Below are positions 60,131-64,000 of a stretch of DNA of 64,000 bases, piece after piece; the stretch's first letter is position 1, and the number at the start of each line of letters is the position of its first letter. Location: contig JADJCV010000004.1 of assembly GCA_016703025.1 (NCBI GenBank), forward strand, positions 2,359,501 to 2,423,500. Direction: 5' to 3'. This stretch comes from Candidatus Avedoeria danica (lineage in GTDB: Bacteria; Chloroflexota; Anaerolineae; Epilineales; Epilineaceae). A model generated the notes under the pieces. The model was given only the letters and a program-made list of their open reading frames with translations. It ran no database searches and was not told the DNA's origin. The position numbers were made by a program, and so were the translations under genes.

Positions 60131-61045
60131 CTAGGGCATCACCTCGACCGCGTGCGCCCCATCGATCGGATCGACCGCGCCGATGCCGACGCCGTCGGCC
60201 GCCCCGACGTCAGCATCACCGGTTGGCGGCAGGTCGATCGCTGCCGGCGGCGGTGAGGCCAGCCGGGCCGCCAGGTCGTAGCGCGCGCCGTTCGTCAGGA
60301 CGTGCAGCCGGATGCCGAGGATGCTCACGGGATCGGACTGATTCGCCGAGTCGAGCGAGGTGTAGCTAACTCCGACGGGTCGACGATCGTGATCGCGCCG
60401 CTGCCCGCCACGACCAGCGTGTCGTCGGGTCCGATGAAGGCGGCCGTGTCCTCGTCCAGGCCGATGCCGACGAAGCTCGGGTTGGCAGGACAGCGCCGTG
60501 AGGAGCCGCCCCAGCCGGTCGCGCTGCCGGAAGTGCTGGTCGATGATTGCCAGGCCGGTGAAGCCCAGTCCCGGCGCCAGCGTGACCATGTCCGCCCGCG
60601 GCGTCCCGCCGTCGTCGCCGAAGGCGATCATGTGCTCGCTCATCACTGCCGCCCCGGCCGACGTGCCGGCGACGTGCAGCCCGTGTGCGTGGCGCTCGGT
60701 CAGCCGGTGCGCGAACGGCGTGCCGCCCAGCGTCGTCGACAGGCGCAGCTGATTGCCGCCGGTCAGGAACACGCCGTCGACATCGTCGAGCGCGTCGACG
60801 AACGCATCGCGCGCCGCGTCCGAGAGCGCGTCTCGATCGGCAGCACGGTGACGGATGCGACGTGCAGCCGCCGAAACACGATCTCGTACTTGCGCCCCGT
60901 CGTCTTCAGCATGGAGGCCGTCGGGACGACGGCGATGCGGCCCGCTCGCCGCCGCACAGCGCGACAAAGCGCGCCAGGATGGCGGGGGTGCGCATTTTTC
61001 TTCGGCGCCGCCGATGGGGATCGTAGCCGCGGGTCACGTGGGGGC
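60131..61045 (-). pseudogene. Cyanophycinase-like (S51) gene with several frameshifts
   Basis: Read through at least five one-base breaks this encodes a family S51 peptidase: PIGGAE near 61015, PAILARFVALCGGER, RIAVVPTASMLKTTGRKYE, VDGVFLTGGNQLRLS, the nucleophile in VAGTSAGAAVMSEHM, FVGIGLDEDTA, ending in a Pro/Asp-rich tail (GDADVGAADGVGIGAVDP). Cyanophycinase hydrolyses cyanophycin (Arg-Asp polymer). One break is an A5 that should be A6, another needs an extra C at GGGCCGCATC. The conserved sequence on each side argues for sequence errors; decay is the alternative. No cyanophycin synthetase gene is in this window. Confidence 0.7.
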
Positions 61046-61141
61046 TTCTCCCGTGCGGGCGGGTTCGGACGGGACCGCAGGGTCCGCACGGGAGTGTAAT
61101 ACCAGTCCGCCGCGTTCGCACGATGCGACGGGCGGATAGCC

Positions 61142-62554
61142 TCAGTCGCCCAGCTGCTGGCTCTCCCGCACCCGCCCCCGGATCAGCCCCTCGAGCTCGT
61201 CGCGCACCAACTCGATCGGGATGCGCTCGATGATCTCGTTGGCGTAGGCGTACGTCAGGATGCCGTGGGCGGCGGCCGGCGGAATGCCGCGGGCCTTGAG
61301 GTACGTCAACTGCGTCTCGTCCAGCTCGCCGACCGAGGCGCCGTGCGTGCACTTCACATCGTCGGCGAAGATCTCGAGCTGCGGCTGCGTATTCACCGTC
61401 GCCGTGTCGGCGAGCAGCAGGCAGCGGTTCTCCTGGACGGCGTCCGTCTGCTGGGCGTCCTGGTGGACCTTGATCCGCCCGGTGAACACGGCCGTCGCGC
61501 GTCCGTCCAGCACGCCCTTGTAGAGCTCGAAGCTGTGGCAGCCGCTCTTCAGGTGGTCCAACATCGTGTGGTTGTCGATGTGCTGCTGCCCGTGGCCCAT
61601 GTACAGCCCGTGTAGCAGCGTGTCGCAGCCGGAGGCGTCGATGCGGATGGCGATCTCGTTGCGGACGATCCGGCCGCCGAGGGCGACGTTGTGGTTCACG
61701 TAGCGGCTCGCGCCCGTCTGAACGACGTGCATGCCGCCCATGTGGAAGGCCGCCTCGCTCTCGAGCTGCCGCTTCGTGTGGTCCACCTCGGCCCCTTCGG
61801 CCACGACGACCTCGCTCACGGCGTTCGTCAGATAGACATCGCCCGCCACGAGCCCGCCGTAGCTCTCGATCACGGTCACCCGGCTGCCGACGCCGGCCAC
61901 GACGAGCACGCGCGGATGGTGCGCCACCGCCGTCTCCCCGCCCGCGCACGCGAACACGACGTGGATCGGCGCCTCGACCGCCACGCCGTCCGGCACGACG
62001 ATCACGGCCCCATCATGCGCCAGCGCGGTGTTGATCGCCGCGAACGGCGCGTCTTCCCCATCGGCCAAGCGGCCATAGTGCGTTGCGACCACCGCATCGC
62101 CCTCGCGCAATGCCTGTTCCAGCGTCCCGACGCGCACGCCCGCCGGCAGCGCGCCGACGTGCGACCGCGCCGCGTCGAAGACGCCGTTCACGAACACGAG
62201 GCGGTGGCCTTCGAGCGGCAACAGCGCCAGCCGATCGAGCGCATCCGCGGCGGAGGTCGCGACGACCGAATGCGCGGCCATCGCCGGCGCGTTCGCGAAC
62301 GCGACCTGGGCGATCGGCTGCACGTTCGTCTTGCGCCACGCCTCCTGGCGCGTCGTCGGCAGGCCGATGGCCTCGAAGCGGGCGGCGGCGGCGATACGGC
62401 GCTCGGTGAGCCACGCCGGGGCATGGCCGTTGGCGCGCGACAAGGCGGCGAAATCCGCCAGGAACCGGTCGCCGGCCGGTGTCGTCGTGGTCCGCGGCGT
62501 CGATCCCCTCACAACGGACGTTGTCCCCGCGCCGTCGCGCGTCGCGTTCGTCAT
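61142..62554 (-). CDS. sufD: Fe-S cluster assembly protein SufD
   Basis: 470-residue SufD of the SUF system. It has the SufB/SufD core with RLYMGHGQQHIDNHTMLDHL-type sequences (GLYMGHGQQHIDNHT), GVLDGRATAVFTGRI, QTDAVQENRCLLL, PQLEIFADDVKCTHGASVGEL and LTYAYANEIIERIP. With SufB and SufC it forms the scaffold on which Fe-S clusters are built. This gene is intact, unlike its neighbours. It starts four bases after the sufC stop. Confidence 0.94.
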   Translation of the reverse strand: MTNATRDGAGTTSVVRGSTPRTTTTPAGDRFLADFAALSRANGHAPAWLTERRIAAAARFEAIGLPTTRQEAWRKTNVQPIAQVAFANAPAMAAHSVVATSAADALDRLALLPLEGHRLVFVNGVFDAARSHVGALPAGVRVGTLEQALREGDAVVATHYGRLADGEDAPFAAINTALAHDGAVIVVPDGVAVEAPIHVVFACAGGETAVAHHPRVLVVAGVGSRVTVIESYGGLVAGDVYLTNAVSEVVVAEGAEVDHTKRQLESEAAFHMGGMHVVQTGASRYVNHNVALGGRIVRNEIAIRIDASGCDTLLHGLYMGHGQQHIDNHTMLDHLKSGCHSFELYKGVLDGRATAVFTGRIKVHQDAQQTDAVQENRCLLLADTATVNTQPQLEIFADDVKCTHGASVGELDETQLTYLKARGIPPAAAHGILTYAYANEIIERIPIELVRDELEGLIRGRVRESQQLGD

Positions 62555-62557
62555 CGC

Positions 62558-63337
62558 CTAGCGCCCCGCCGCGACGAGGGGCTCTGCGCTGCCCTCTTCC
62601 AACCAGCCGTAGCCCTTGTCCTCGAGCTCGAGCGCCAGCTCCTTGCCGCCCGACCGAACGATGCGCCCGTCGACGAGCACGTGGACGACGTCGGGGACGA
62701 TGTACTCCAGCAGGCGCTGGTAGTGCGTGATGACGACGAAAGCGCGGTCGGGCGACCGCATCGCGTTCACGCCGTCCGACACGACCCGCAGCGCATCGAT
62801 ATCGAGGCCCGAGTCCGTCTCGTCCAACACGGCCAACACGGGCTCGAGGACCGTCAGTTGGAAGATCTCGTTGCGCTTCTTCTCACCGCCCGAGAACCCG
62901 GCGTTCACCGAGCGCTTGAGCATCGCCTGGTCCATCCCGACGATGTGCATCTTGGACTTCAGGTAGTTGATGAACGCCACCGGGTCGAGCGGCGGCTCGC
63001 GTTGCGATACTCGCGCACCGCGTTGTAGGCGGCTCGCAGGAAGTACGTGTTCGACACGCCCGGGATCTCGACCGGGTACTGGAAGGCCAGGAACAGCCCT
63101 TCCCCCGCCCGCTCGCTCGCGCTGAGGTCGAGCAGATCCTTGCCGCGGAACGCCACGCTGCCGTCCGTGATCGTGTAGGCGTCGTGCCCGGCCAGCACCT
63201 GCGCCAGCGTGCTCTTGCCGCTGCCGTTCGGCCCCATGATCGCGCACCTCGCCCGGGTTCACGGTCAGGTCGACCCCGCGCAGGATGGGCTTGTCATCGA
63301 CGCTGACGCACAAGTTCTTGATCTCGAGTAGGGGCAT
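62558..63337 (-). CDS. sufC: Fe-S cluster assembly ATPase SufC (two frame breaks)
   Basis: SufC ABC ATPase. The N-terminus reads LLEIKNLCVSVDDKPILRGV, then a break near 63240, then MGPNGSGKSTLAQVLAGHDAY, then a break near 63000, then DPVAFINYLKSKMHI, NAGFSGGEKKRNEIFQ and VLDETDSGLDIDALR. Walker A, signature and Walker B are all visible. The breaks are a one- to two-base loss each, so in the organism the gene is probably whole. SufC drives cluster assembly on SufBD. Its order sufB-sufC-sufD is standard. Confidence 0.85.
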   Translation of the reverse strand: MPLLEIKNLCVSVDDKPILRGVDLTVNPGEVRDHGAERQRQEHAGAGAGRARRLHDHGRQRGVPRQGSARPQRERAGGGRAVPGLPVPGRDPGRVEHVLPASRLQRGARVSQREPPLDPVAFINYLKSKMHIVGMDQAMLKRSVNAGFSGGEKKRNEIFQLTVLEPVLAVLDETDSGLDIDALRVVSDGVNAMRSPDRAFVVITHYQRLLEYIVPDVVHVLVDGRIVRSGGKELALELEDKGYGWLEEGSAEPLVAAGR

Positions 63338-64000
63338 GGGTGATGTCCTTATCCGTGGAAGCTCCGCATGGAGCCATTCGATTCACCAGGGTCGGGGCGG
63401 GACGGCCTGGAGCAAAAGGCCTCTGAGCCGCGCGCACCTCGGACACATCAAGCCGACGCTGCCTTTGGAAGGCGCCTCCCGACCCGCCACGTCCCACGCA
63501 ACCGACGCTCCTCAAGCTCACCGCCAATAGCTTCTGCGCCTCCACAGCGAACTCCATCGGGAGCTCCTTGAAGACCTCTTTGCAGAACCCGTTGACGATC
63601 ATTGAGATCGCGTCCTCTTCCTTGATCCCCCGCGCGGCGCAGTAGAACAGCTGGTCCTCGCCGATCTTGCTCGTCGACGCCTCGTGCTCCACCTTGGCCG
63701 TCGGGTTGCCGACCTCGATGTACGGGAACGTATGCGCCCCGCAGCGGTCGCCGATCAGCATCGAATCGCACTGCGAGTAGTTCCGCGCCCCCTCGGCACC
63801 CTTGGCCATCCGGACCAGGCCGCGGTACGTGTTCTGCCCGCGGCCCGCCGAGATCCCCTTGGAGATGATCGTGCTCCGCGTTCGCTTCCCGAGGTGGATC
63901 ATCTTCGTGCCGGTGTCGGCTTGCTGGTGGTTGTTCGTCAGGGCCACCGAGTAGAACTCGCCGACCGAGTCGTCGCCCACCAGGATGCAGCTCGGGTACT
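63294..64000 (-). CDS. sufB: Fe-S cluster assembly protein SufB (partial)
   Basis: The 3' part of sufB, cut at the window edge. It reads SCILVGDDSVGEFYSVALTN, TGTKMIHLGKRTRSTIISKG, SAGRGQNTYRGLV, ARNYSQCDSMLIGDRCGAHT and VNGFCKEVFKELPMEFAVEA, all standard SufB C-terminal sequence. Recognisable SufB ends near 63513 (KLLAVSL); beyond that the frame runs 70 residues further with no conserved sequence and into sufC, so a frameshift probably hides the true stop near 63510-63450. It is the scaffold subunit that receives sulfur from SufS/SufE. Confidence 0.9.
   Translation of the reverse strand, partial: YPSCILVGDDSVGEFYSVALTNNHQQADTGTKMIHLGKRTRSTIISKGISAGRGQNTYRGLVRMAKGAEGARNYSQCDSMLIGDRCGAHTFPYIEVGNPTAKVEHEASTSKIGEDQLFYCAARGIKEEDAISMIVNGFCKEVFKELPMEFAVEAQKLLAVSLRSVGCVGRGGSGGAFQRQRRLDVSEVRAAQRPFAPGRPAPTLVNRMAPCGASTDKDITHAPTRDQELVRQRR

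Overview
The window reads as a chromosome or metagenome-assembled contig of a very GC-rich bacterium, most likely a member of the Chloroflexota (Anaerolineae/Caldilineae-like). The basis is codon use saturated for G/C at third positions, many secreted proteins with Thr/Pro-rich linkers (PTPTATPT type), a recurrent short hydrophobic-Tyr/Trp-Leu-Pro motif near signal peptides and C-termini, an RRM protein of the cyanobacterial/Chloroflexi type, and a DUF951 gene. This placement is inference; no rRNA gene is present to confirm it.

Layout. 0.3-5.8 kb (+): a sulfur-transfer operon (rhodanese/persulfide dioxygenase fusion, TusA, DsrE2-like, rhodanese, DUF442/Blh-like, SulP transporter). 5.4-12.3 kb (-): an ilvE-led unit with an exosortase, its EpsI-like partner, a PH-domain membrane protein, a TIM-barrel-like protein and a cupredoxin/PD40 propeller protein. 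12.5-17.8 kb (-): secreted beta-helix, beta-propeller and CARDB-like proteins. 17.9-23.5 kb: housekeeping genes (Dus, ABC-F, YaiI/YqxD, Sfp-type PPTase, GNAT). 23.7-26.1 kb: an antitoxin relic and two Uma2 paralogues flanking an HU-like gene. 26.3-33.1 kb: a secreted repeat protein, a holin-like protein and two more secreted propellers. 33.5-36.5 kb: RRM protein and groEL/groES with a candidate degenerate CIRCE element. 36.5-41.2 kb: TPR, DUF2231 and NHL proteins. 41.2-44.3 kb: ffh-rpsP-khpA-rimM, in which S16 carries a very long extension ending in a helix-hairpin-helix domain resembling the RNA polymerase alpha C-terminal domain. 44.6-50.1 kb: M6 metalloprotease and tilS. 50.4-54.2 kb: an accessory island (AT-richer secreted proteins, a phage-type antirepressor with a 24-bp palindrome, a broken replication-like gene). 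54.2-57.3 kb: GT2 glycosyltransferase, two NnrS-like membrane proteins and a DUF542 protein. 57.5-64 kb: frameshifted DUF951, VWA and cyanophycinase-like genes and sufB-sufC-sufD, with sufB cut by the window edge.

How the genes fit together. The first operon should move sulfane sulfur between carriers, oxidise persulfide and exchange sulfur oxyanions through SulP. The exosortase/EpsI pair sits among many secreted propeller and adhesive-type proteins that share the Leu-Pro motif but show no classical PEP-CTERM tail. The ffh-rpsP-khpA-rimM and suf clusters are standard housekeeping.

Annotation cautions. Many frame breaks between 57.5 and 64 kb, plus single ones near 14.4 and 53.6 kb, mostly look like single-base losses, several of them in homopolymers. 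They may be sequence errors rather than real gene decay. Dispersed palindromic repeats of at least three types occupy intergenic gaps and sometimes overlap start or stop codons. No rRNA, tRNA or CRISPR array was recognised.
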